Shown in pieces: positions 26,519 through 33,692 of a stretch of 43,023 nt of DNA (positions are counted from its first letter, which is position 1; each line of letters opens with the position of its first letter). Origin of the DNA: Deltaproteobacteria bacterium (lineage in GTDB: Bacteria > Desulfobacterota > BSN033 > UBA1163); the NCBI GenBank assembly GCA_016875195.1, contig VGRY01000032.1:1-43023 (forward strand), in the 5' to 3' direction. The position numbers and the translations under genes are program-made. Below the pieces are notes generated by a model, which made no database searches, was not told the DNA's origin, and saw only the letters and a program-made list of their open reading frames with translations.

Positions 26519-26720
26519 TGAACCTCGATCCAAACGCCTTCACCGGATTTCACTCTAAACAATGACCGGGCGACAAATAAGCATGCCGTTTTCCCCCTCC
26601 CCCAAAATTCCTTCGGTCGGTTTACGGGAAGGGTAATCGGGAGCGCCATCCCAGACCAGAGACAAGGTATATCGAGAAATGTCTGAATGGCCATCGATTA
26701 AGTATTATATCTATGTCTTT

Positions 26721-27611
26721 TCAGGTTATATATTTTGTATATCCGAAACCTAAATCCAATGCAGGTTTGAAACCGGCATGCATCGATGCGCCGAGGACGT
26801 TCAGGTATTCAGGATATTCAGCCGGAATGACCAATGTCTTGGAGGTCTCGATCATGTCAGGCGAGACAAAATAAGCCAGCCCCCCGACGATGATCGCCTG
26901 ATCAAAATCCATCAGCTCGTTGGAGATACCGCTTTTGATCTGGCGGAAGACCTCTCTAATATATCTGTCGATGGCCTGCTTTTTTTCATCTTCGAAATAT
27001 ATTCTTTCAAAATTATAATCGACGTATCCATTCTTTAAAACTTCATCCAGCCGGATGGAATTATGGCTGACATCGGGAATTCTATTGCGTACTAACGGCC
27101 TGAAATATTTTTCGATCAAGTCCCTCACTCCAACCTGATTGTAATACGTCTCATAATAAACCACTTCATCGCCTTTGATGATCTCTACGTTGACGGAATT
27201 AAAGCCTCCATCTATCAAGAGGGTCGTTTTATTTTCTGCATTATTCGTTTTGATGAGATATTCGAGCGCGGATACCCCCTGTCCGACCACTGTCTCGACG
27301 CTCAATTTTTTTGCCAATTTTTCAGCGATTCCATCCGAATCGTACACGGAGTAAGGGAGCGTGATGGCGTCAAACTTAACCTCGTACTTCCTCTCGTACC
27401 ACCTCAAAAACAGCTCATAATAATTTAGCAGGTCATCGACGTTATAGATGCCCGTGCAATACCGGCTTCGCTTATTAGCGTCATTGCCAACAAGATAATG
27501 GGATTCATTCCACCCGATCGCTCTCTTGATTTCATTATGGGTAGAGACACTTCGAATCACTGTCGGTTCTTTTGAAAATTGCATGGCATTTTCTCCCTTC
27601 TCATTTTTCAT
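26721..27611 (-). CDS. Actin-like (ParM/StbA-type) ATPase, apparently circularly permuted
   Basis: 296 aa. The order of actin-fold motifs is unusual. Phosphate-2 (LLIDGGFNSVNVEIIKGD) is near 131-147, the adenosine motif (AIIVGGLAYFV) near 239-249, and the connect-2 helix (EYLNVLGASMHAG) near 268-280. Only then comes the phosphate-1 hairpin LDLGFGYTKYIT (285-296), at the very C terminus; in ParM, MreB and actin this motif opens the protein. The N terminus (MQFSKEPTVIRSVS) looks like what normally follows phosphate-1. Strand order is therefore rotated by one hairpin. The upstream protein does not contain a phosphate-1 motif. The ATG overlaps the preceding stop (ATGA); ATG 27584 has a better ribosome site. 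It probably forms filaments; partner and cargo are unknown. Confidence 0.88.
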   Translation of the reverse strand: MKNEKGENAMQFSKEPTVIRSVSTHNEIKRAIGWNESHYLVGNDANKRSRYCTGIYNVDDLLNYYELFLRWYERKYEVKFDAITLPYSVYDSDGIAEKLAKKLSVETVVGQGVSALEYLIKTNNAENKTTLLIDGGFNSVNVEIIKGDEVVYYETYYNQVGVRDLIEKYFRPLVRNRIPDVSHNSIRLDEVLKNGYVDYNFERIYFEDEKKQAIDRYIREVFRQIKSGISNELMDFDQAIIVGGLAYFVSPDMIETSKTLVIPAEYPEYLNVLGASMHAGFKPALDLGFGYTKYIT

Positions 27612-27919
27612 AATTTAATTTTTTTATCGACCGGATAAAGCTCCTTGACGGTTTTAGGCTCATTCAGCACCATTTCGACGTCGTCTTCCAGTATCGGGAT
27701 CGGCACATGCTCCCTGTCCAGCTTGCTCCATAATGAGATGGTTGCAATCATGGCGTTAAGATTAGGGAACATCTCGACCACCCGAAGAAGATAGTGATTA
27801 AACGGCATCAATTGGTAGAGCGTGACCAGCCTGGCGATGAACTCTCCGGTATCTAACGCTGCATCGTCAGCTAAATTCTTTATGAGTTGAGAATCAATTT
27901 TTTTCTTCTTCGTTTCCAT
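27608..27919 (-). CDS. Unknown small partner of the actin-like gene
   Basis: 103 aa, not recognised. It is helical and acidic/basic mixed, with no membrane segment: LIKNLADDAALDTGEFIARL, NLNAMIATISLWSKLD, and an acidic patch ILEDDVEMVLNEPKTV near the end. GAGGAGG precedes the ATG and a near-consensus sigma-54 site lies just upstream. Its stop overlaps the start of the actin-like gene, so the two are translationally coupled. A filament adaptor, by analogy with ParR beside ParM, is possible but there is no visible DNA-binding motif. Confidence 0.82.
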   Translation of the reverse strand: METKKKKIDSQLIKNLADDAALDTGEFIARLVTLYQLMPFNHYLLRVVEMFPNLNAMIATISLWSKLDREHVPIPILEDDVEMVLNEPKTVKELYPVDKKIKL

Positions 27920-27945
27920 CCGTTTGCCTCCTCGGTATTTAATTA

Positions 27946-27962
27946 AGCAATTTCAGTGCCAA
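27946..27962 (-). promoter_or_regulatory. Putative sigma-54 promoter of the 103-aa/actin pair
   Basis: On the minus strand TTTGGCACTGAAATTGCTT matches TTGGCAC-N5-TTGCT, with GG and GC ten bases apart. It is 27 bp from the ATG at 27919 and is the best match of all sigma-54 sites in the window. Confidence 0.72.
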
Positions 27963-28175
27963 ATCTAAAAAACCAGAGCCATCCTGACCCATCCGGCCCT
28001 TTTCAGTCGGTTTCCCATTGCCAGATATGCGATTTTCCCAGAATGTGATGTCAGCAGGACACCTCTCGGCCCCTTATCCAGGCGGATATCCGGGAGTTAA
28101 CCAGGAAAAAATATCCGGCAGAAGGAATTTATTTCCCACAATACAGCATGTCGTCCCATGGCAAACGATGTCGCT

Positions 28176-28637
28176 CTATAACGACTTAACTTCCTCGAAC
28201 TTAATCTCACCCAATTTGATATTCTTAATCTTATCCGCTCTGTTCTTGTCATTCTTCAGCTCCACGACCTTTAAACTGTCATCCTTCCGGCCTATCTCAG
28301 AATGGTCTGTCCCACTCATGATCATCATGCCGTCTAAAACAGCCCCTTCATCAACACTAAGTTTTGCTGTTCTGATATTCCCTTTCACATGGCCTTTGCT
28401 TTTAATGGAGACAATCTCTTTCGCTTCAATATTTCCTCTGATCTTTCCAGCGACGACCACTCCGCAGGCCTTCACATCCCCCTCTAAGAATGCCTTTTCG
28501 CCGAGGATGAGCCAGTCCACGTCAATATTGCCAGAAACATTGCCATCCACCCTGATGGTCCCCTTGATTACTAAATCGCCATTAAATTTAGCATCCTCTC
28601 CAACAAGCGACTCAATTTTATTGCTTCGAGAGAACAT
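28176..28637 (-). CDS. Bactofilin (polymer-forming cytoskeletal protein)
   Basis: 153 aa. The bactofilin beta-helix core is clear: ESLVGEDAKFNGDLVIKGTI, RVDGNVSGNIDVDWLILGEK and AKGKIRGNIEAKEIV-like turns, with hydrophobic residues at regular spacing from ~8 to ~115. The C-terminal tail is charged and disordered. Bactofilins polymerise without nucleotide, bind the inner membrane and recruit wall enzymes such as M23 peptidases. AAGGAGG lies nine bases before the ATG, with a sigma-54 site upstream. The long open frame on the opposite strand is a shadow. Confidence 0.95.
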   Translation of the reverse strand: MFSRSNKIESLVGEDAKFNGDLVIKGTIRVDGNVSGNIDVDWLILGEKAFLEGDVKACGVVVAGKIRGNIEAKEIVSIKSKGHVKGNIRTAKLSVDEGAVLDGMMIMSGTDHSEIGRKDDSLKVVELKNDKNRADKIKNIKLGEIKFEEVKSL

Positions 28638-28667
28638 AATTTCATTCCTCCTTAGAAAAGGAATTAA

Positions 28668-28684
28668 TGCAATTTATTTGCCAT
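28668..28684 (-). promoter_or_regulatory. Putative sigma-54 promoter of bactofilin
   Basis: Minus-strand ATGGCAAATAAATTGCAT: GG and GC separated by ten bases, matching TGGCA-N5-TTGCA. It ends about 31 bp before the bactofilin ATG. Confidence 0.65.
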
Positions 28685-28944
28685 TTCCCCAGCCTGAAAC
28701 CAGCGCTGACCGGCCGGGCTGGGGGTGAATCAGCCTTGCCCCCGGGAAACATGAGATGATCAGTCACAAGACGCAAGGCCCGAAAAGAAGTTGAAATCGT
28801 TCCTCTAAGGGCCGAAGAGTCGAAGGTCTCTCCTGATTCTCGATCCCCGGTCTTCAATCGAGCCATTCTATTTGATAGGTTCCGGGCTACAATTTTTTTC
28901 CCTTGACAGCGGGCTCCTCTCAAGAGCAGGCCCCGTGGGCGTCT
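28685..28944. other. Intergenic region between bactofilin promoter and J-MinD gene
   Basis: No gene is supported. Near 28908-28935 the minus strand can form a GGGCCTGCTC/GAGGAGCCC stem just after the J-MinD stop. It has no T-run, so it is at best a weak terminator. Confidence 0.5.
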
Positions 28945-30156
28945 TCAGGCGATGTTAGCGATCAGTTGTGTTATGAACGTCGAAAGATATCCTCCCGGGG
29001 ATTTCACAACGACGGGCATCAGGTCCCTCGCGCTCCATTTGATCTCAGGCTGGTACAGAAGAGTTCCCGAATGCTCCACATGGATTGAAAGCATCTTCCT
29101 CGCCACTTCTTGAATGCGTTTGGCTGGCGCGATGGCATCCGAAATCGACTCAACCATGTTGATTAAGAGCAAAGGACGAAATTTTGAAACGACGTCACGG
29201 ATGAAAGATTGATGCCGGGGACATTCCCTTCCTACCCTCTCGATTAACTGGTCGATAGTCTTCACTCTTTTTCCGTTTTTCGACAGGGTGATTTCTTCGA
29301 TCAATTCCTTCAGTAAGGGATCTTTTTCAACTCCAAGGGTTGATTCCACCCCAAAGAGCCGGTTTAATTTTCGAAGCAAACTCACCTTTATAAAATTGTA
29401 TGCCTCCAGATAGGAAGTGGGGTCGCATGTCGTCAATACAAACCCGTGATCGGCTAACAGAAAGAAATCAATAACGTTGTAGGAGGTATCCCCTCCGAGG
29501 TCAAGGATGACAAAATCGGCATCGATCATCCTAATCGAGCGCAGCAATTTCAGCTTCAAGACGAAGTCGATATTGGCCGCTCCTAAGCGGGAGCTATCCC
29601 CCCCGATCAGCTTTGGACCGTACTTTGTCGTCACCATGATTTCTTCGAGTTTGGCGGTCCGCTGGGATAAGAAGTCGCTAAGTGTGTATGGAAGAGTCGT
29701 TTCACCGAGGTAGAGGTGGAGGTTCGCTCCGCCAAGGTCCAGATCGATGAGAACCGTCCTGTATCCTACCTGGGAGAGGGAGACTGCGAGATTGGCAGAG
29801 AGGATGCTCTTGCCAATGCCCCCTTTTGCCCCTCCGACGGCGATGATAGTATGCCTGGGCTTGCCCCCGACCGAGGGCGCCTTTGCTTCAGGAAGCATAT
29901 AATTTTTCAGGATTTCGTAAGACTCCCTTACCATGATGAAGCGGTCCTTGCGCCTCTCGACCATTTCCGGAGACTCTTGGCTATGGAGGTCCGGATGGTA
30001 CCGTTTAGCCTTCTCTGCAAACGCCGCTTTTACCGTATCAAATCTTAAATTCATCAGGAATTGTTTGTCTTTGGTATGTTCGGGAGAAAAGAGATAGGCG
30101 CAGGCGATCCGGATCTTATTTGCCTCTGGAGATGGAAGATCGTTAATCGGCAGCAT
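28945..30156 (-). CDS. J-domain/MinD-ParA fusion ATPase
   Basis: 403 aa. Residues ~10-88 form a DnaJ-type J domain with the HPD triad at 54-56 (AKRYHPDLHSQ). Residues ~102-400 form a MinD/ParA ATPase: deviant Walker A GGAKGGIGKS (108-117) with the signature lysine, VLIDLDLGGANLHLYLG (Walker A'), and FVILDLGGDTSYNVIDFFLL (Walker B region). Similar ATPases (FlhG, MinD, MipZ) place flagella, division sites or polar complexes. The J domain implies that an Hsp70 partner is recruited. AAGGA precedes the ATG and a sigma-54 site lies 40 bp upstream. Confidence 0.9.
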   Translation of the reverse strand: MLPINDLPSPEANKIRIACAYLFSPEHTKDKQFLMNLRFDTVKAAFAEKAKRYHPDLHSQESPEMVERRKDRFIMVRESYEILKNYMLPEAKAPSVGGKPRHTIIAVGGAKGGIGKSILSANLAVSLSQVGYRTVLIDLDLGGANLHLYLGETTLPYTLSDFLSQRTAKLEEIMVTTKYGPKLIGGDSSRLGAANIDFVLKLKLLRSIRMIDADFVILDLGGDTSYNVIDFFLLADHGFVLTTCDPTSYLEAYNFIKVSLLRKLNRLFGVESTLGVEKDPLLKELIEEITLSKNGKRVKTIDQLIERVGRECPRHQSFIRDVVSKFRPLLLINMVESISDAIAPAKRIQEVARKMLSIHVEHSGTLLYQPEIKWSARDLMPVVVKSPGGYLSTFITQLIANIA

Positions 30157-30194
30157 CAGAAATCCTTGTTGACTTAAAAGGGTAAAGTCATATT

Positions 30195-30211
30195 AGCAAG
30201 GTTTGTGCCGT
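30195..30211 (-). promoter_or_regulatory. Putative sigma-54 promoter of the J-MinD gene
   Basis: Minus-strand ACGGCACAAACCTTGCTAA: GG and GC ten bases apart, matching TGGCAC-N5-TTGCT at all but one core base. Spacing to the ATG at 30156 suits a short leader with AAGGA. Confidence 0.65.
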
Positions 30212-30543
30212 TAGAGCGATTGAATCGGTATTTTGGGAAGATCCGTTTTCACGTAAGTGGATAATCGTTTAAAAATCATTAGTTAGGTAGATAGTAGTGA
30301 AGCAAGCCATCAGACAGACGAAGGCTATCCGGATAGCTCTTTCGTTAAAATAGGAAAAAACTTCCCCTCCCCAGGGTAATAATTACACCGCTGATAGGAC
30401 CCTCCTTAAATCCTTGTTAAATCCTTGTTGACTCCTCTTCAGAGAATCTGGTAGGCTACTTGGAGTAGTGGGGATATCCATTTTATACCCTTTAGTATCC
30501 AGCTGGGAGAGTTCTTCCAATAGACAGGCAAGGGGAGATGACA
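30212..30543. other. Divergent intergenic region with a palindrome and direct repeats
   Basis: A perfect 14-bp palindrome GCTATCCGGATAGC lies at 30325-30338, a candidate operator. AAATCCTTGTTGACT occurs at 30419-30433 and also at 30160-30174 just before the J-MinD ATG, with a further partial copy (AAATCCTTGTT) at 30408-30418. No gene is seen. Confidence 0.45.
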
Positions 30544-31424
30544 ATGGGAGAAGGGGACATCATCATTGAAAATCAAAAAGATTTGGAGCTTTTTAATGAT
30601 ATTGAAGAGAAAGTGTTAAAAGAGGTCCATTTAGGAGTCGATCTCAACTTCTTGAAAGTTCTTGACGGTGAGGAAGCTACGCCCGATCAGATCGAATTTC
30701 TTAAGAAAAAGCTAAACCAAGAAATTTTAGTTCGCTTATTCGGTATCGCCAATTCTGTTTACTATGGGAAATCGCGTAAGAGAGAGATTTCAACCTTTCT
30801 CGAGGTTGTCTTACGGCTGGGCATGGTCTATACCAAAACCTTCATCATCGCCTCCTCTCTGTTTTCTTTGGTTCCCGGTAAGAGTGCAGATCTCTTCGCC
30901 GCACGAAGTTTTGCTACCTCGATTCTGGCGAGAATTCTGGGACAAAATTAGGTTTGAGAAGCGAGGAGGTTCAGAAAGCAGAATTAGGCGGGTTATTCAT
31001 CGATGTCGGGAAGATCGCGGTTTATATCTACCAAACCTTTCACATCAAGCAACCCCTGGAAGAGCGGTTTGTCGAGGCATACCATCCTTATCTGGGAGTT
31101 GAAATCGTCCGAAAGTTGGAATTGCCTGAATTTTTTGAGGAGATCATTTCTCCCCATCCCTTTTCGTTACATGACGAAAGTTTCTCTATCTCTGCCATCG
31201 TGGATTTGGCTTATGCCCTTGTCATGCGAAGCTTTATCAAAAACGGCAAACTCATCATTCGATCCCCTCTGCCGGACAAAGAAGGCCTGACGATTCATAC
31301 CCTCGGCTCGATGATTTCTGATGAATTCAGTGCCATAGGGTTGGGACGCTACCTGGAGCTGATTCCGTCCTTCTCAGATAGAGAACTGCGTCTACAGGCG
31401 GGAGCCAAATCGGACGAAAAGTAA
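30544..31424 (+). pseudogene. HDOD domain protein, frameshifted
   Basis: The first frame (ATG 30544, with GGGGAG upstream) reads through QEILVRLFGIANSVYYGKSR to SILARILGQN and stops at 30949-30951. The next frame continues at once with LGLRSEEVQKAELGGLFIDV and runs to 31424. Joined, the protein is a normal ~290-aa HDOD protein. A single missing base in the A-run around 30945 (ACAAAATTAGG) explains the shift, so a homopolymer sequencing error is as likely as a mutation. The HD position reads ID (FIDVGK), so metal-dependent catalysis is not expected. It is divergent from the J-MinD gene. Confidence 0.8.
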
Positions 31425-31449
31425 TCCCAATCTGCATCGCCACCTTTAA

Positions 31450-31614
31450 AGACCACACCTCCAGTACCATTATGAATTGGAGGAAGACGGGACCTTTCTC
31501 GATGAGGGAAAGGATAAGGCCCGACTCAATGGGAAGAGGGGGGGCAAGAAAAAATTAAAGGTTCAAATCTCACGCATAAACATCAAGGGTACGCCGTTTA
31601 ATATTTTTCCCTGA
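31450..31614 (+). pseudogene. C-terminal fragment of an unknown gene
   Basis: After an in-frame stop at 31447, an open frame gives HLQYHYELEEDGTFLDEGK, then ARLNGKRGGKKKLKVQIS and ends GTPFNIFP. It reads like a genuine protein C terminus but has no start codon or ribosome site. The family is not recognised. Confidence 0.35.
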
Positions 31615-31976
31615 GGTTCGAGATTGAGCGGTTTCTGTGTAGATGGCAATTCCCTTGTTTCGTTGATACCGAGAGGCCCAGGAGGAGCTCGACTGAAAGG
31701 GATCGAAACGAGTAATAAAAATTAAAAAAGCTCTTAAATGATCACTCAAAACGCTGGGGCAAGGTTTATCTGACTCATCCCACAAGCCCTGACACCGCCC
31801 CTCGGCAATCTCGCATGAAGGATGGATGACACTGGGCTCTGGATCATTACTGGTGTCAAAGCCAGCGGATTGCGTGAGGGGGCGGGTGGAGGGGACAGAT
31901 CTTTTTCTCACGCCTGGATAATCGTATAAAATCGGTATAAAAAGGTTTCTGTGGGAAATAGGGTCAGATAAGAGTT
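31615..31976. other. Gap without a supported gene
   Basis: An open minus-strand frame of 136 codons overlaps the upstream stop as ATGA, but its Ser/Pro/Arg-rich composition with no recognisable domain looks non-coding. I see no RNA gene or clear repeat. Confidence 0.4.
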
Positions 31977-32252
31977 TCATGCCGTTGGCATCTTTTTTCT
32001 GTAATTTCTAAGATAAATTTTTAATACCATATCTCCGATCTTGTTGGCCTCTTCCCTAAATTTATGTGAGTTGTAGGAGAGGGAGATTAGCGATTCGGTG
32101 AGCTTGCCCAAGTTCTCTTCAGATCGTTTTGAGTATTCTATTAATTTTTTCTCTCTCTCCCGGCATTCCTCAATGAGGTCCTTAAGCCGTTCTTTTTCCT
32201 CTCCGCTCCATTCTGACAAAACCTGATCTACCGTCTTCATATACGTCTTCAT
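31977..32252 (-). CDS. Small coiled-coil protein behind a sigma-54 site
   Basis: About 91 aa from ATG 32252 (ATG 32240 is an alternative). The sequence is highly charged and helical: VDQVLSEWSGEEKERLKDLI, EECREREKKLIEYSKRSEE, LGKLTESLISLSYNSHKF, ending LRNYRKKMPTA. No named family is recognised. An in-frame ATG further upstream (32324) would place the start before the predicted sigma-54 promoter at 32267-32283, so I prefer the shorter form. The promoter type hints at co-expression with the flagellar/cytoskeletal genes. Confidence 0.65.
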   Translation of the reverse strand: MKTYMKTVDQVLSEWSGEEKERLKDLIEECREREKKLIEYSKRSEENLGKLTESLISLSYNSHKFREEANKIGDMVLKIYLRNYRKKMPTA

Positions 32253-32266
32253 AAGTATAATTATAA

Positions 32267-32283
32267 CGCAAGAATCATGCCCC
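32267..32283 (-). promoter_or_regulatory. Putative sigma-54 promoter
   Basis: Minus-strand GGGGCATGATTCTTGCGT: GG and GC with ten bases between, matching GGCA-N6-TTGC. The -24 box begins GG instead of TT. It sits about 15 bp before the first likely ATG (32252) of the coiled-coil gene, so ATG 32240 may fit better. Confidence 0.5.
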
Positions 32284-32653
32284 CTCCTCTTTTTCTTAAA
32301 AAAACATGTAAAATTACTTTCCATTCAATAAGTTAGAGATTCCAAAAACTCTTTAGCTTAAAATCAATAATCTAAAAAAGTGGAAACAGATTACCATTTT
32401 GTGGAATTTGTTTTCATTTTTTGGAGACAGAATATTCCTCTTATGGTTCGGCAAATAAAGAAGGAAATCAGGGACAGGTTCATCAGGTTCGAATAGGGAT
32501 AATCACTATGCGATAATAAATACTTTGACCACGAAAACATAAAAGAGGAGGCCATAATCAATCAATTGATGAAGTTGATGAAGATTCATCGAAACACAAA
32601 AATACGAAGGATTAAATAGTTGGACATATTCGGGACCTGCTGAGGTGATCTAC
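32284..32653. other. Intergenic region, A/T-rich
   Basis: No gene, repeat or RNA is supported here. The segment is rich in A and T and carries stop codons in all frames. Confidence 0.5.
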
Positions 32654-32926
32654 ATGCCAAAACCCGACAAAAAATTTCAGGTAGGAACAATTGAGGCCTC
32701 CATCTTTGAAAATGAGATCCAACAGAACGGAAAAACAATCAAGATCAAAAAGGTGGCATTTCAAAAGAGGTACAAAAGTCCCCAGGGATGGAAAACGACT
32801 TACTCTCTGGACATCAATGACATCCCTAAAGCTGTATTGGCCCTTTCAAAAGCTTATGAGTTTCTTGTCATGGGCTTAGAGACTCCATCAATTCTCGAGA
32901 AAGATCACCCGGATGAGACGCTTTGA
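32654..32926 (+). CDS. Small conserved-looking protein of unknown function
   Basis: 90 aa from ATG 32654, with GAGGTG six bases upstream. The sequence (KKFQVGTIEASIFENEIQQN, VAFQKRYKSPQGWKTTYSLD, INDIPKAVLALSKAYEFLVM) reads as a compact beta domain followed by a helix. I recall similar short proteins with a FQKRYK...SL..NDIPKA pattern in other prokaryotes but cannot name a function. It stands alone between convergent or opposing genes. Confidence 0.7.
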   Translation: MPKPDKKFQVGTIEASIFENEIQQNGKTIKIKKVAFQKRYKSPQGWKTTYSLDINDIPKAVLALSKAYEFLVMGLETPSILEKDHPDETL

Positions 32927-33001
32927 AACTAATCTCCGTTCGTGCGGCATTTAGGCTGGCTCAATGATTCAATATGGTTGGGTTTTATCTCAATGTGTGT
33001 T

Positions 33002-33256
33002 TCAGCGAAAGATTTTCTCTGGGCATAGGGCTTCCTTCTCCCTCCGTTGGATTTCCTTGTTAGTGCCTCTAACTATTGCTCGTTCCAACTCAATTGATGT
33101 ACTGTCCCGGGCAGGTGCCTTTTTCAATTTTTCTAACCTTTGCTGGGACGATTTTAGTAATATCCTGAGATCCCAAATCATGTTGAAATTTGGTAAAAAT
33201 GGCTCCATTGCTGACAAACGGTTTTCCAGGTTACTATCTGCGACGTTGCCGTCCAT
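33002..33256 (-). CDS. Small coiled-coil protein paired with a zinc-ribbon gene
   Basis: 84 aa. GAGGAG lies five bases before the ATG, a strong ribosome site. The start lies inside the end of the zinc-ribbon gene (23-bp overlap), so the two are coupled. The protein is charged and helical (ENRLSAMEPFLPNFNMIWDL, SSQQRLEKLKKAPARDS, ELERAIVRGTNKEIQRREKE). Family not recognised. Confidence 0.6.
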   Translation of the reverse strand: MDGNVADSNLENRLSAMEPFLPNFNMIWDLRILLKSSQQRLEKLKKAPARDSTSIELERAIVRGTNKEIQRREKEALCPEKIFR

Positions 33257-33398
33257 GGTTTCTCCTCATCCTCGGGGTAAATTTCCTTTGGCAATTCTTA
33301 CACACCCTCATCCTGACCCTTCCCCGTGCAAGGAGGCGATATCCTTTCCAGGTGGTATCCGTATTGCGGCAATAAGGACACTTGAACGGTCTTCCCAT
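33234..33398 (-). CDS. Short zinc-ribbon protein (InsA/transposase-like)
   Basis: 54 aa: MGRPFKCPYCRNTDTTWKGY, then RLLARGRVRMRVCKNCQRKF and a basic tail. The two CxxC pairs form a zinc ribbon like those at the N terminus of IS1/IS1595-type transposases. It stands without a catalytic domain, so it is either a transposase remnant or an independent DNA-binding protein. There is no strong ribosome site, but a coupled gene follows. Confidence 0.6.
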   Translation of the reverse strand: MGRPFKCPYCRNTDTTWKGYRLLARGRVRMRVCKNCQRKFTPRMRRNHGRQRRR

Positions 33399-33511
33399 AA
33401 TCGTTAATATGGCCACCCAGTATTTAAATATTTTGTGGTGTCCCGGTAGGAATCGCGGGTTTATAGCGAAATCTTTATAAAGACGTGGGTAATAAGGGTA
33501 CTGTGATCCAA

Positions 33512-33692
33512 ATGAACGACCCTCCCGATATCGGATTAGTTCCATCCCCTTGGTCCATTCTTGAGGAGATTACCCTCGTTCACAACCTTGTCGCTGATTT
33601 CAAAGCCAGGGCCAAGGAGTATTACTTCGAGGTCATCCTGAGTCAGTATCAATGTCCGGAGTGTAAAGGGGCTTTGAGAATGGTCGAGGCTA
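33512..33692 (+). pseudogene. N-terminal part of a zinc-ribbon protein interrupted by IS630-type element
   Basis: The frame reads MNDPPDIGLVPSPWSILEEI, VHNLVADFKARAKEYYFEV and QYQCPECKGALRMVEA, and then runs into the insertion sequence at CTAG. The CPEC pair would be half of a zinc ribbon whose second half is missing. No continuation is visible after the element, so the gene is truncated. Confidence 0.6.

Noticed and set aside
26500-26694. 64-codon minus-strand frame before the M23 gene
   Set aside because: No ribosome site or recognisable motif, and it overlaps the M23 start; insufficient support.
28018-28728. 236-codon plus-strand frame
   Set aside because: It is antisense to the bactofilin gene and reads as a Ser/Leu-rich shadow; bactofilin has a strong ribosome site and a clear fold.
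31570-31980. 136-codon minus-strand frame overlapping the coiled-coil gene stop
   Set aside because: Despite the ATGA overlap, the translation lacks any domain-like pattern, and the plus strand here carries a better coding fragment.
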